From Woeseia sp034521225 (GTDB lineage Bacteria; Pseudomonadota; Gammaproteobacteria; Steroidobacterales; Woeseiaceae): 64,000 nt of DNA. The stretch is from assembly GCA_034521225.1 (NCBI GenBank), contig JAXHMR010000002.1, forward strand, positions 186,001 through 250,000. The letters run 5' to 3'. The first letter of the stretch is position 1, and the number at the start of each line of letters is the position of its first letter. Both the position numbers and the translations under genes were made by a program. Shown piece after piece: positions 1 to 10,252 of the stretch. The notes under the pieces are model-generated. The model made no database searches and had not been told where the DNA came from. It saw nothing but the letters and a program-made list of their open reading frames with translations.

Positions 1-109
1 TGCGAGCGGCTTCCGACGCTTCCAGGATGTCCTGTTCGCCGATGATGCCATCCTGAACCAGGCGTCGCGGGAGGCCTGAAAGGGTCGATTGGGATGCCGT
101 TGCTGCCAT
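1..109 (-). CDS. pilB: Type IV pilus assembly ATPase PilB, N-terminal fragment
   Basis: Only the first 36 codons are in the window; the gene continues off the left edge. Reading the minus strand from the ATG at 109 gives a start rich in Ser, Thr and Ala, then LSGLPRRLVQDG and an acidic helix. This is the usual beginning of PilB, within the MshEN/T2SSE N-terminal domain. PilB is the cytoplasmic hexameric ATPase that powers pilus extension. The call rests on this short match plus context, since pilA, pilR and pilS follow upstream on the same strand. The ATPase core cannot be seen. Confidence 0.72.
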   Translation of the reverse strand, partial: MAATASQSTLSGLPRRLVQDGIIGEQDILEASEAAR

Positions 110-300
110 GCTGCGATCAGGTGTCCTGGAGGGTCAAGGTCGTACTGGAATCGACTTTACAGTCTCACTGATCTGCTGGGGCGGATCAACTGCATTTTGT
201 GCTGCCCATCACAAATGCGGATTTTATTTAACCAAATGCCATGCCCCGATACGCGGTTTTTCACCGCAGATCAGGCATCTGGATGCCACGTCGGCAGGCC

Positions 301-804
301 TCAGGGGCGACACGATGCAGGTAAATAACGGGACTCGATATTGCCCGATTGGTATACCGCCGTTGAACCTCCGCCCTGCATCAGTTGAGTGCCTGCTGCG
401 GCGGGTGCATAGCCGCAGCGCCAGTTTACCGTGGCGCCGCCTGTAGAGGGAATGTAGGGTGTCACTGACAGCGTCGTGCCGAAGATAGCCTGGTGGGCAT
501 CATTGCCGAACTGGATGTCAATACGGCCGTCGGTGATCGTCACGGCCGAAACATAGCTGCCCTGGGTGTCCCCGGGATTGGGCGACATTCCCGCCGCCTG
601 TCGGTCCGCCGGCGGTCTGCCGTCATTCGTAAACGCATCCACGACCGGCACCTTGGCGCCGCCCGCAAAACTCAAGGCTTCCGAAACCTGCGCCCGCACG
701 GTGTAGGTCTGGTAAGCCGACACCGCCAGCGATGCCAGGATGCCGATGATCGCGACGACGATCATTAACTCAATCAGTGTAAAGCCGTGCTCTCGTTTCA
801 ACAT
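301..804 (-). CDS. pilA: Type IV major pilin PilA
   Basis: A 167-residue prepilin. The start at 804 is chosen because it leaves the short basic leader MLKREHG directly before the peptidase cleavage site G|FTLIELM, with Glu at mature position 5. The long hydrophobic N-terminal helix (about residues 8-35) anchors the subunit in the inner membrane and forms the fibre core. Two Cys near the C terminus (in WRCGY and PASCRP) should form the D-loop disulfide. The open frame extends upstream to 918, but that part has no leader character. It lies between the pilB start and a consensus sigma54 promoter, so expression should depend on RpoN and the PilS/PilR pair encoded next door. Confidence 0.93.
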   Translation of the reverse strand: MLKREHGFTLIELMIVVAIIGILASLAVSAYQTYTVRAQVSEALSFAGGAKVPVVDAFTNDGRPPADRQAAGMSPNPGDTQGSYVSAVTITDGRIDIQFGNDAHQAIFGTTLSVTPYIPSTGGATVNWRCGYAPAAAGTQLMQGGGSTAVYQSGNIESRYLPASCRP

Positions 805-947
805 TCTGTGCACCCACTCCTCGGTTGTGCATGGGGCCGGTGGGGCTGGGGGGTCCACCCTCTGCGTGCCCGGCAGCACGAAACGCCGGCTGCCGCCCGG
901 TTCCGGGCGACCCCGCACGTGCTCCGTGCTCTTCTGTTACAGGTTGA

Positions 948-963
948 AGCAAACCATGTGCCA
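948..963 (-). promoter_or_regulatory. Sigma54 (-24/-12) promoter of pilA
   Basis: Read on the minus strand the site is TGGCAC-N5-TTGCT, a full match to the RpoN consensus TGGCAC-N5-TTGCW. It lies about 145 bases upstream of the pilin start codon, in the pilA-pilR gap. PilR, encoded immediately upstream, is a sigma54-dependent activator with a GAFTGA loop, so the site and activator fit together. The AT-rich stretch at about 1000-1075 contains two TTGTCA words that could be PilR-binding half-sites; that part is a guess. Confidence 0.85.
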
Positions 964-1102
964 GATTCGCCCTGTGGATTCCAATTCCCTGTTTCGAATA
1001 AGAATCTTGTCAAAAAACAACGTTGTTGCGTGCGTTTCGGCAGCGCGGCCCGGCCGGCGATTGTCACAAACTGACGCTTTTTGGCAATCGCTGCCCACGT
1101 GC

Positions 1103-2415
1103 TTAATCGATGCCCAGTTTCTTGATGCGGTAACGCAGTTGCCGGAATGACAGACCTAAAAGCTTCGCCGCCGCGGTCTTGTTATAGCGGGTCTTTTCCA
1201 GTGCCTGCACGATCGCCTGCCGCTCGACATCCTGGATTCTGCCACCGAGGTCCGGCACCGACGGTGCCCCGGCATCAGTATCGGCCGTTGACGGGTTGCG
1301 GACCTGCAGGTCTCCAGCCGTGATTCGGCCCGAGGCGGACAATGTTCCGGCACGCTCCAGCATGTTTTCCAGTTCCCGGACATTGCCCGGGAACGCGTAG
1401 TTGACAAGCAGGTTCCGTGCACCGTCATCGAGCGCGTCCGGCGAGCTGTCGAGTTTCTGCAGCAGGTGGCCGGCCAGCAGCAATACGTCATTCCCGCGGT
1501 CGCGCAGCGCTGGCACACTGATTTCGATGACATTGATGCGATAAAACAGGTCTTCCCGGAACTGGCCGGTCCGCACCATGCCGGCAAGGTTCTGGTGGGT
1601 GGCCGACAGCACGCGAACATTAACGGACTCTTCCCGCGCCGCACCAACGGGTCTCACGGTCTGTTCCTGGATAACGCGCAGCAATTTGACCTGCATGGAC
1701 AGGGGCAGATCGGCAATTTCGTCCAAAAACAGCGTACCGCCCGAGGCACTCTGGATCAGCCCGTTCTTGTCGGCGACCGCGCCGGTAAATGCCCCTTTGC
1801 GATGGCCAAAAAACTCGCTTTCCATCAGCTCTGACGGTATCGCTCCAGCAATTGACCGGCACGAACGGGCCGCTGCTCAGCGGGCCGCGATCATGAATCA
1901 GCCGCGCTACGAGCTCTTTGCCGGTACCGGATTCGCCCGTGATATGCACAGGCGCCTGGCTGCGGGCAACACGCTCGGATAAGGTCGCGCAGTTCACGCA
2001 TGGGGGGCGAGTCACCCAGTAACCGCGTGCCGTGTTCGCGGGCCGGATCACCCAGCTTTAACGCGCTGGCAATAATGTTGCGCAGGTTGGTCAAATCCAG
2101 CGGCTTCGAGATAAAGTCGAAGGCACCGAGCTTCAGTGCCTGCACCGCCGTTTCAACGTTACCGTGCGCCGTAATGACGGCAACAGGGACATCCGATGCC
2201 TTTGTCTGCATCCACCGGACCAGGTCGAGTCCGTCGCCGTCAGGCAAGCGCATGTCCGTCAGGCAGACATCGAACGTGCGGCCCGCCAACTCCTTCTTCG
2301 CCGATGTCACATCGCCAGCGACTACCGTATCGATATCCATGCGTCCAAGGGTCAGGGCCAGGAGCTCACAGATATCCGGTTCATCATCAATGATCAGCGC
2401 AACAGCTTTACTCAT
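1103..2415 (-). CDS. pilR: Sigma54-dependent response regulator PilR (frameshifted)
   Basis: NtrC-type regulator of pilin transcription. The receiver domain starts at 2415 and has the phosphoacceptor Asp54 in LTDMRLPDG. The AAA+ core has Walker A GESGTGKE and the sigma54-contacting GAFTGA loop. The C terminus is a Fis-type helix-turn-helix (KTAAAKLLGLSFRQLRYRI). The reading frame changes twice, near 1975 and near 1850; the middle piece alone holds the Walker A motif. Repaired length is about 437 residues, normal for PilR. It follows pilS by 23 bases and is probably co-transcribed with it. I take the shifts as sequence errors because all motifs are intact. Confidence 0.88.
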
Positions 2416-2438
2416 TGGCGCTCTCTATTATGTCCCTG

Positions 2439-4108
2439 TCAGTTGGCCGACGATTGCCAACGGCCCGAGTCGGAAAAAACGATACGAAATATGCTGCCGC
2501 CGCCTTCACGCGCCTGGTATACAAGCGTGGCGCGATTGAGTTCGCAAAGTTCCCGCGAAATATACAGTCCCAACCCGGTACCGCCCTTTCTGTCGGTAAA
2601 AAATGGTTCGAATATTTTATCGACAGTCGACGGGTCGACACCGTGACCGTGGTCAAGGACTTCAAGATACGGCCGATTGTTTCGTGTGACACGCCCGGCC
2701 CGCAATTCGACCATGATACCGCCGGTTTCGCTGGCATACTTGACCGCGTTGTCACACAGGTTCCAGAGTACCTGGCGCAAATGACTCGGGTCCATACGTA
2801 CAGTCATGCCGGGCTCGACGGCGGCGACCGATAGCTCACCTTCCTGCAGTTCCAGCGTTCGCGTGAACTCCCGGGAAAAGTCATTGAGCCATGGCTCGAG
2901 GCGCAGTTCTTCGGGCCGGCTCGAGTCGCGCCGCGACAGTTGCAGGACATTGTCGATGATGTGGCTGACGCGTTCTGCGTGTGTGCGGATGATTTCCGTC
3001 AGGCGATGGTCCGCCTCTGTCAGGGCCGGGGACTCAGCGAGCAACTGGCCTGCATGGCTCATTGCGCCGACCGGGTTGCGGATTTCATGGGCAATACTCG
3101 CGCTCAGGCGCCCGAGAGAGGCGAGCTTGGATTTCTGCACGCGCGCATTCATCAGACTGGTGTCCTCAAGAAAGACGAGCATCGGACCGCCCCGGCCGTC
3201 GCCCTTGCCAAGCGGCGCCAGATGCGCCGTCAGCCGTGCCGAGTTCTCGTCGCTGGCGAGAGTCAGTTCGGTGTGGGACGGATGCGCCTCATTCGCGCGC
3301 CAGGCAGCCACAAATCGGGCCAGGTCAGCGGACGCCTTCTCAAGGTGTATGCCGGGACCGGGCTCTTCGATGCCGAGGAGCGATGCGGCTGAGCTGTTGA
3401 TCAGCCGGATGCGGTTCTCACCGTCGATGACGACGATGCTTTCACGCAGGTGCTGGACAATATACTGGTTCAGTTCGGACAGGTTGGCGAGATCGATGCC
3501 GCGCTGGTGTGCAAGTGCTTCGCTCGCCTGGATGCGGCGCGCCAACGGCCGTGCTGCCATGGCAATGGCAAAAATGATCGCGCCGAGAACACCGGCAGCC
3601 GGATAATTGCCGCTGTCGCTGGCACCGCCGAGCTGCGAAACAGTTGCTCGCCCAGTATCGCCAGTGTGGCCAGTGCCGCGAAGAAAAGCGGTGCCTGCAA
3701 CGGCAATACAAGGCTGCCGGCGCCGACAAACACGACCAGCAGGCCGCCAAGGCCGCTGCTGATGCCGCCGCTCGCGTGCATCAGGCAGATGACGGCGGCA
3801 ATATCGACCGCAATCTGGGCCATGACCTGCGGGCCGACGGATATCCAGCGCATGCGTATGGCAAGGCCGGAAATCACGGCGAACACGAGGTAGCCCGATG
3901 CGACTGCCGCGAACAGTGCCGGATAGCGGTCACCGAAAAAGCGCGGCTCGCCGCCGGCGAAAAACAGGATCAGGAGCGTCAGCGCAACCAGCATGCGGAA
4001 CACATTCAGCGTGCCCAGCGTGCGCCAGGTGACATCAGACTCGTCGACACCCGCCATCGCCGCGCCAGCATTGTGCAATGCGTCCCTGTATGCGGCGCGT
4101 TCCTTCAT
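2439..4108 (-). CDS. pilS: Sensor histidine kinase PilS (frameshifted)
   Basis: Membrane kinase that controls PilR phosphorylation. The N-terminal part (from 4108) has about six hydrophobic segments. A PAS-like region follows, then the phosphoacceptor H-box (SIAHEIRNPVGAMSHAG), an N-box with DNAVKYA, and the ATP-binding G-box GTGLGLYIS near the C terminus. The frame shifts once near 3620, between the last membrane segment and the linker. Joining the two frames gives about 556 residues, close to family length. The order pilS-pilR-pilA-pilB on one strand matches pseudomonad and xanthomonad pilus clusters. Confidence 0.88.
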
Positions 4109-4371
4109 CTATTCCGGCGTTTTCCTGGCAGGCGGCACCCGAGTGTGGCTGATTGTAGTCGAATCAGGGTCCGGATATGGCAGACGCCGGTCACGATCGA
4201 CCGGAGGCCCGCGTGGTCCGCGGTCAGCTCGGGACCCTGTTGCAGGGTCGCCGACGCGCATTTTGCGTCTCGCGCGGCTTTGCTACAGAATACGCCGGGC
4301 ATTTCCCACGGCCTGAACGCGGGCTCGACAGGCGCCGGCCAGGCGCTTTATTTTTGGATGATAGTAACTTA

Positions 4372-5541
4372 ATGAATCTGCACGAATACCAATCCAAGCA
4401 ACTGTTTTCTGACTACGGCATCCCCGTTCCGGCCGGACACGCCGTCGATTCGGCGGACAAGGCCGTCGATGCCGCCGACAAGCTGGGAGGCTCCCTCTGG
4501 GTCGTCAAGGCCCAGGTTCATGCCGGCGGCCGCGGCAAGGCAGGGGGTGTCAAACTGGCACGTTCGCACGACGAGGTGCGCCAGTACGCGCATGAGATGC
4601 TCGGTACGCAACTTGTCACGCACCAGTCCGGGCCCGAGGGCCTGCCCGTCAATACCGTATATATAGAGTCCGGATCGGAAATCGAGCGGGAGCTGTACCT
4701 GAGCATGCTGGTCGATCGCGAGGCGAAAAAGGTTGCCTTTATCGCGTCGGCCGCCGGCGGCGTCGATATTGAACAGGTAGCCGCCGATACGCCGGAACAG
4801 ATCTTAAGCGCCGCCATCGCGCCGGACGCAGGCCTGATGGGGTACCAGGTACGCCAGCTCGCGTTCAGGCTGGAATTCGACAAGAAGCAAACGCGCCAGT
4901 TCGCGGACCTGCTCCAGCGCCTGTACCGGCTGTTTATCGAATGCGATGCCAGCCTGGTTGAGGTGAATCCACTGATCGTGACCAAAGCCGGTGATGTGCT
5001 GGCACTCGATGCCAAGATCAACATTGAGGACAACGCGCTGTTCCGGCAAAAGAAGCTGACTGACCTGCGCGATGTGAGCCAGGAGGACGAGCGCGAGCGG
5101 GAAGCGGCCGAGCACGACCTGAATTACGTTTCGCTGGACGGCGATATCGCCTGCATGGTGAACGGTGCCGGTCTCGCCATGGCGACGATGGACCTGATCA
5201 AGCTGCACGGCGGTGAACCCGCCAATTTTCTCGATGTCGGTGGGGGCGCAACCAGCGAGCGGGTTTCGACCGCCTTCAAGCTGATCCTGTCAAACGACAG
5301 CGTCAAGGCCATACTCGTGAACATATTCGGCGGTATCGTGCGCTGCGACCTGATCGCCGAGGGCATTATCAGCGCTGTAAAGGAAGTCGGCGTCAAAGTA
5401 CCGGTAGTCGTGCGCCTGGAAGGCACGAATGTCGACAAGGGTCGCGAACTGCTGGCAAAGAGCGGTATCGACATCATTACAGCTGAGGACCTGACGGACG
5501 CCGCCAAAAAGGCCGTCGCCGCTGCGGGAGCGTCATCATGA
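4372..5541 (+). CDS. sucC: Succinate-CoA ligase [ADP-forming] subunit beta
   Basis: Beta subunit of succinyl-CoA synthetase, which makes succinate and ATP (or GTP) from succinyl-CoA in the TCA cycle. It has 389 residues, matching E. coli SucC (388). It begins MNLHEYQSKQLF, the conserved ATP-grasp start, and ends with the CoA-ligase domain containing NIFGGIVRCDLIAEGI. The open frame runs upstream to 4177, but the family start is at 4372. No strong ribosome-binding site precedes it. The stop overlaps the sucD start by four bases (ATGA), so the two are translationally coupled. It is divergent from pilS. Confidence 0.97.
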   Translation: MNLHEYQSKQLFSDYGIPVPAGHAVDSADKAVDAADKLGGSLWVVKAQVHAGGRGKAGGVKLARSHDEVRQYAHEMLGTQLVTHQSGPEGLPVNTVYIESGSEIERELYLSMLVDREAKKVAFIASAAGGVDIEQVAADTPEQILSAAIAPDAGLMGYQVRQLAFRLEFDKKQTRQFADLLQRLYRLFIECDASLVEVNPLIVTKAGDVLALDAKINIEDNALFRQKKLTDLRDVSQEDEREREAAEHDLNYVSLDGDIACMVNGAGLAMATMDLIKLHGGEPANFLDVGGGATSERVSTAFKLILSNDSVKAILVNIFGGIVRCDLIAEGIISAVKEVGVKVPVVVRLEGTNVDKGRELLAKSGIDIITAEDLTDAAKKAVAAAGASS

Positions 5542-6407
5542 GCATACTCGTCGGCAAAAACAGCAAGATCCTGGTGCAGGGCATTACCGGCAACCAGGGG
5601 TCATTCCATACCGAGCAGTGCATAGCCTACGGCACGCAGGTTGTCGGCGGCGTAACGCCGGGCCGTGGCGGTGAGGAGTGTCTTGGCGTCCCCGTTTTCA
5701 ACACGATGCGCGATGCCGTTCGCGACACGGGTGCTGATGTCAGCATGATCTATGTGCCCGCGCCGTTCGCCGCGGATGCAATCCTCGAAGCCGCGGATGC
5801 CGGCGTCAGTCTGATCGTCTGCATCACCGAAGGCATACCGGTACTCGACATGGTCAAGGTCAAATCGGCATTGCGGGACTACGATTGCCGGCTTATCGGA
5901 CCGAACTGCCCGGGCATCATTACGCCCGATGAATGCAAGATCGGCATCATGCCCGGATTCATTCATAAGCCGGGACGTATCGGCGTGATTTCGCGATCCG
6001 GCACGCTGACCTATGAAGCGGTCTACCAGACGACCCAGAACGGTCTCGGGCAAAGCACCTGCATCGGCATCGGCGGCGATCCGGTCCGGGGCATGGACTT
6101 CATCGATTGCCTCGCGCTGTTCCAGCAGGATGCGGATACCGACGGCATTGTCATGGTCGGCGAAATCGGCGGCACCGATGAAGAAGCGGCGGCCGAGTTC
6201 ATCCAGTCGGACGTCAGCAAGCCGGTCGTTGCCTACATCGCCGGCGTCACGGCGCCGCCCGGCAAGCGCATGGGCCATGCCGGCGCCATTATCGCCGGCG
6301 GCAAAGGCACCGCTGACGACAAGTTCAAGGCCCTGGACAGGGCAGGTGTTGCGACGGTGCGCTCACCGGCGGAACTCGGCAGCAAGATGCTGGAACTGCT
6401 CGCTTAG
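5538..6407 (+). CDS. sucD: Succinate-CoA ligase subunit alpha
   Basis: Alpha subunit of succinyl-CoA synthetase, 289 residues, full length. It carries the CoA-binding Rossmann domain at the N terminus (KILVQGITGNQGSFHTEQ). The phospho-accepting His is in GHAGAI near residue 246. It overlaps sucC by four bases and forms one operon with it, giving equal subunit production. The reading frame is intact. Confidence 0.97.
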   Translation: MSILVGKNSKILVQGITGNQGSFHTEQCIAYGTQVVGGVTPGRGGEECLGVPVFNTMRDAVRDTGADVSMIYVPAPFAADAILEAADAGVSLIVCITEGIPVLDMVKVKSALRDYDCRLIGPNCPGIITPDECKIGIMPGFIHKPGRIGVISRSGTLTYEAVYQTTQNGLGQSTCIGIGGDPVRGMDFIDCLALFQQDADTDGIVMVGEIGGTDEEAAAEFIQSDVSKPVVAYIAGVTAPPGKRMGHAGAIIAGGKGTADDKFKALDRAGVATVRSPAELGSKMLELLA

Positions 6408-6443
6408 GGGGAGCCGCGACGGCATCCGGGATCCGCACAGGGC

Positions 6444-8076
6444 ATGAACAATTCCGTAACCCTCGCTCTTGCGCAACTCGACCTGGTGGTCGGCGACGTT
6501 GCAGGCAACACCGCGCGTATCATTGAATATGCCGAGCGCGCGCGAGAGGAACTCGGTGCCGACATCGTGGCTTTTCCGGAACTGAGCGTGTCCGGATACC
6601 CGCCCGAAGACCTGTTGTTCCATTCCGGACTGCGCCGGCGTGTCGAGGCTGCTGTCGAGAAAATTCGTACATCCGTCCGCGGTATCGCGGTATTGATCGG
6701 GTTTCCTGAATACGTCGACGACGCCATCTACAACGCGTGTGCTGTTTACAAGGACGGGCAGCGTATTGCGCGCTATCGCAAGCAACTGCTGCCGAACTAT
6801 AGCGTTTTTGATGAGGAGCGGTACTTTCGGGCGGGTACGGAAGCGGCCGTATTCAGGATGAACGGTATCCGCATCGGCCTGATGATCTGCGAGGACCTGT
6901 GGAAATCGGCGCCGGCCGCACGCAGCCGCGCCGCCGGAGCGGAAGTCATACTGACGATTAACGGCTCGCCCTACGAGATCAACAGCCAGAAAAAACGCGA
7001 ACAGGTAGTTCATGACCGGTTGCGCGAAATCGGCATTCCGGCTGTTTACCTGAACATGGTAGGCGGGCAGGACGAACTGGTATTCGACGGCGGCTCGTTC
7101 ATCATGGAAGCTGACGGCAAGCTCCTGTTCCGCGCCCCGCCGTTCCGCGAGGGTCTGTACAAAGTGGTTTTGCGCGCCAATGCAGCCGGTGTCACGCCGG
7201 TTGCGGCGGACATCGCGCCCCTGCTCGAAAAGGAACAGAGTATTTACGAGGCCCTGGTCTGCGGCACACGGGATTACGTCAACAAGCACGGTTTTCCGGG
7301 CGTTGTTATAGGTTTGTCCGGCGGCATCGATTCCGCATTGATACTCGCGATAGCGACAGATGCGCTGGGCGCCGACCATGTACGAACCGTAATGATGCCA
7401 TTCCGCTATACCAGCACGATGAGCCAGGAAGACGCGTCGGCGCAGGCGGCGCTGCTTGGCGTGCGGTACGACGTGATCCCGATCGAACCGATTTATGGCG
7501 CCACGGTGAAGCAGTTGCAGCCGATCTTCGCGGGCCTGAAGGAAAGACGTGACGGAAGAGAACATCCAGGCCCGCTGCCGCGGCCTGCTGCTGATGGCAA
7601 TCTCAAACAAGACGGGACGCATGTTGCTGACAACGGGTAACAAAAGCGAAATGGCGGTCGGTTACGCAACGTTGTACGGCGACATGAATGGCGGGTTCGG
7701 CCCGATCAAGGACTGCAGCAAGACACTGGTCTACCGGCTGGCGCGCTACCGGAATTCGGTCAACCCGGTCATTCCGGAGCGTGTCATCGCGAGGCCGCCG
7801 TCGGCGGAGCTCAAGCCCAACCAGAAAGACTCGGACACACTGCCGGATTACAGCATTCTCGATGCGATACTCGAGGCGCTGATCGAGGAAGATCTGTCAG
7901 TCGATGAAATCACGGCGCGCGGTTACGAACGCGCTGTTGTCATTCGCGTTCTGGAGATGGTGAAACGCAATGAATACAAGCGCCGCCAGGCCCCGCCCGG
8001 CATTCGCATCAGCAGCCGCGCCTTCGGCCGCGACTGGCGCTATCCGATAACGTCGAAATACACGTTCCCCGAGTAG
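6444..8076 (+). CDS. nadE: Glutamine-dependent NAD+ synthetase (frameshifted)
   Basis: Last step of NAD synthesis: amidation of nicotinic acid adenine dinucleotide using glutamine nitrogen. The N-terminal nitrilase-type glutaminase has its Glu-Lys-Cys triad visible in FPELSVSGYPP, YRKQLLPNY and LMICEDLW. The C-terminal synthetase has the PP-loop SGGIDSAL. One extra A near 7543 (in GGAAAGACG) breaks the frame; removing it reads through KEDVTEENIQARCRG as expected. Repaired length is about 544 residues, typical of the two-domain enzyme. It starts 36 bases after sucD and may belong to the same transcript. Confidence 0.93.
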
Positions 8077-8123
8077 CTGCCCGCCGGCGGCCGCGGCCGG
8101 CACACACGAGCACGGGTACCCCC

Positions 8124-8190
8124 TGCCGGGAGCCCTTTGGTGGAAATAAAGCGGACCGAAGGGAGCCATTCCTCCAAAGGGCTCCCGGCA
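8124..8190. repeat. 17-bp perfect inverted repeat between nadE and bamD
   Basis: The arms TGCCGGGAGCCCTTTGG (8124-8140) and its exact complement (8174-8190) flank a 33-base spacer. It sits between the convergent genes nadE and bamD, so it could act as a bidirectional stem-loop, though no T-run follows. About 28 bases starting near 8146 (AAAGCGGACC...) recur imperfectly near 8218, suggesting a decayed small repeat element. Confidence 0.6.
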
Positions 8191-8306
8191 GCGTGCGGCG
8201 AAAGCGGTCCATAGGCAAAAAGCAGACCACAGGGAGTTATTTCACCAACCGACCCCCGTATGGGATGCCGGAATCCCGCACCCTTCTCTACTGTAAGGGA
8301 AGTCTC

Positions 8307-9095
8307 CTAACTTTCGCTGGGAAAGTTGTGCTCACGGACACGTCGGGCGTCGGCCGCGAGTTCGGACATGCCGAGGCCTTCATAGGCTGCGACAATGATG
8401 TCCAGCGATTCCTTGCCGTGCGCGGAACCGTTGTATAGCGCGATGGCGTTCTGCGCGCGATTGAGTGCTGCGACGAACGCGCCCTGGCGCAGGTAGAAAC
8501 TGGCGACGTAGTTTTCATACGCCGCGAGCCGGTTTCTAAGGTGGACCATGCGCTGTTCGGAGTCGGCTGCGTAGGGGCTTGCCGGATAGCGCTCCACGAG
8601 GCGCTTCAATAGTGAGAACGCGAGCGTCGCATCGCGCGGCGGACGGCTGGACAGGTCCTGCTTGAAGCGGCGCTCGAGAAAGCCGGGTTCTTTTTCATAA
8701 TAGGACAACGCCTTGACGTACAGCGCGTAGTCATAGCGTTCGTGCGTCGGGTTCTCGCGCATGAACTGGTCCGCGGCGTCGATAGCCTGCTCGGGCCGGG
8801 CGGCCTTGTAATAGGCATACATCAGTTCGAGCTGGATCTGCTTCGACAATTCGCTGAACGGGAAGCGTGCCTGCAATGCTTCGAATATCTGGATCGCCCG
8901 CCGGTAGTTCTGGTTGCGCATCGATTGCTGCGCGGTTTCGTAAGCCTCGGTGATATTGCTGATCAGCGTCTCTTCCTGCTCGTCATTGCCGGCGCAGCCC
9001 GCAAGGAATATCGATAGCAGCAGCGCACCGGCCAGTGCGAGAATGCGGCCGCGGTAGCCGCCGGGCATGATTATTTCAGTTCCGCTCAAGTTCAT
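8307..9095 (-). CDS. bamD: Outer membrane assembly lipoprotein BamD
   Basis: Essential lipoprotein of the BAM complex that inserts beta-barrel proteins into the outer membrane. It has a lipoprotein signal with lipobox LAGC, so lipidation falls on that Cys. About five TPR helical pairs follow (YETAQQSMRNQNYRRAIQIF, then FMRENPTHERYDYALYV). The 262-residue length is normal. An in-frame Met at 9068 (MPGGYRGR) could be the true start and would give a more usual signal peptide. It is divergent from rluD, as in many gammaproteobacteria. Confidence 0.93.
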   Translation of the reverse strand: MNLSGTEIIMPGGYRGRILALAGALLLSIFLAGCAGNDEQEETLISNITEAYETAQQSMRNQNYRRAIQIFEALQARFPFSELSKQIQLELMYAYYKAARPEQAIDAADQFMRENPTHERYDYALYVKALSYYEKEPGFLERRFKQDLSSRPPRDATLAFSLLKRLVERYPASPYAADSEQRMVHLRNRLAAYENYVASFYLRQGAFVAALNRAQNAIALYNGSAHGKESLDIIVAAYEGLGMSELAADARRVREHNFPSES

Positions 9096-9165
9096 GATGT
9101 ACCTGTGGTTCCAATGAATGACCGGCCGGGCAGGAATGCCTGGTAATTGGGCAAACGGGCCGCCG

Positions 9166-9188
9166 AAAAAAACCGCTTAAACAGCGGT
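9166..9188 (-). terminator. Intrinsic-terminator-like hairpin upstream of bamD
   Basis: On the minus strand the sequence reads ACCGCT-loop-AGCGGT followed by seven T, the form of a rho-independent terminator. It lies about 70 bases before the bamD start codon. It would stop minus-strand transcripts coming from antisense of rluD, or attenuate a long bamD leader. The stem is only six pairs. Confidence 0.45.
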
Positions 9189-9286
9189 CCGGGCGGCGAG
9201 TATACCGTAAACCCGGACCCGGGAATCCCGCGAATCGGTGCGACATCCGGGTAAACTCCCTGCCTGCCGGTCAATCCCGAGGCCCC

Positions 9287-10252
9287 ATGAGCGCATCCCG
9301 ACAGATAGTAACGATCCCTGACGAATCGGCCGGATTGCGATTGGACCAGGCGCTCGCGCGAATGTTTCCCGACTATTCGCGCAGCCGGCTCAAGGGCTGG
9401 CTGCAGCAAGGCCATATCACGGTCGACGGCGAGTCCTGGCGGCCGCGGGACGTCGTCCGGGGCGGCGAGACGATCGTGCTGGAACCGCAGGCCGAAATCG
9501 CCGTCAGCAGCCGCCCGGAAGCAATCGACCTCGATCTCGTGTATGCAGACGACCATATGCTGGTCATCAACAAGCCGGCCGGCCTCGTTGTGCACCCCGG
9601 TGCCGGCAATTTGCGCGGGACGCTGATGAATGGCCTGTTGCACCGGGCGCCCGAGCTCGCGGAGCTGCCGCGTGCCGGCATCATTCATCGCCTCGACAAG
9701 GACACGAGCGGGCTGATGCTCGTCGCGCGCTCGATACCGGCCCATACCCGGCTAACGCAAATGCTGGCCGCGCGGGAAATTTCGCGGCACTACGAGGCGG
9801 TTTGTCATGGCGTCCTGACGGCTGGCGGTACTATCGACGCGCCGATCCGGCGCCACCCTGTCGATCGGCTGCGCATGGCTGTGCACGATGACGGAAAACC
9901 GGCGGTCACCCACTATACGGTGCGCCAGCGCTATGCGGCGCACAGTCACGTGGACGTCCGCCTCGAATCCGGCCGCACGCACCAGATACGGGTGCATTTT
10001 GCATGGCGCCGGCACCCGCTGGCCGGTGACCCGGTCTATGGTGGCCGGCTGGCAATCCCCGCCGGTGCCGACGACGAACTGGCGGCATTCCTGCGCGGTT
10101 TTCGCCGCCAGGCGCTGTGCGCGACCCGGCTCGCGCTCGCACATCCGGTCAGCGGCGAGCCGCTCGACTTCGCCGTCGGGCCGCCACAGGACTTCCGCGA
10201 ACTGTTGCGCCTGCTGGCGGTGCATGCGGCTTCCGTACGGACGGCACGATGA
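9287..10252 (+). CDS. rluD: 23S rRNA pseudouridine synthase RluD
   Basis: Forms pseudouridines in helix 69 of 23S rRNA (positions 1911, 1915 and 1917 in E. coli), important for late 50S maturation. It has an S4 RNA-binding domain at residues about 14-75 and the catalytic motif HRLDKDTSGLMLVAR with the nucleophilic Asp. The later motif SGRTHQIRVH is also present. The 321-residue length is normal. The stop overlaps the pgeF start (ATGA), the usual rluD-yfiH operon. Confidence 0.95.
   Translation: MSASRQIVTIPDESAGLRLDQALARMFPDYSRSRLKGWLQQGHITVDGESWRPRDVVRGGETIVLEPQAEIAVSSRPEAIDLDLVYADDHMLVINKPAGLVVHPGAGNLRGTLMNGLLHRAPELAELPRAGIIHRLDKDTSGLMLVARSIPAHTRLTQMLAAREISRHYEAVCHGVLTAGGTIDAPIRRHPVDRLRMAVHDDGKPAVTHYTVRQRYAAHSHVDVRLESGRTHQIRVHFAWRRHPLAGDPVYGGRLAIPAGADDELAAFLRGFRRQALCATRLALAHPVSGEPLDFAVGPPQDFRELLRLLAVHAASVRTAR

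Noticed and set aside
805..918. Upstream extension of the pilin frame to 918
   Set aside because: Prepilins have short basic leaders; the Met at 804 places the cleavage site correctly.
6363..7643. 426-residue open frame on the minus strand
   Set aside because: Shadow of nadE; no domain recognisable, and nadE shows all catalytic motifs on the plus strand.
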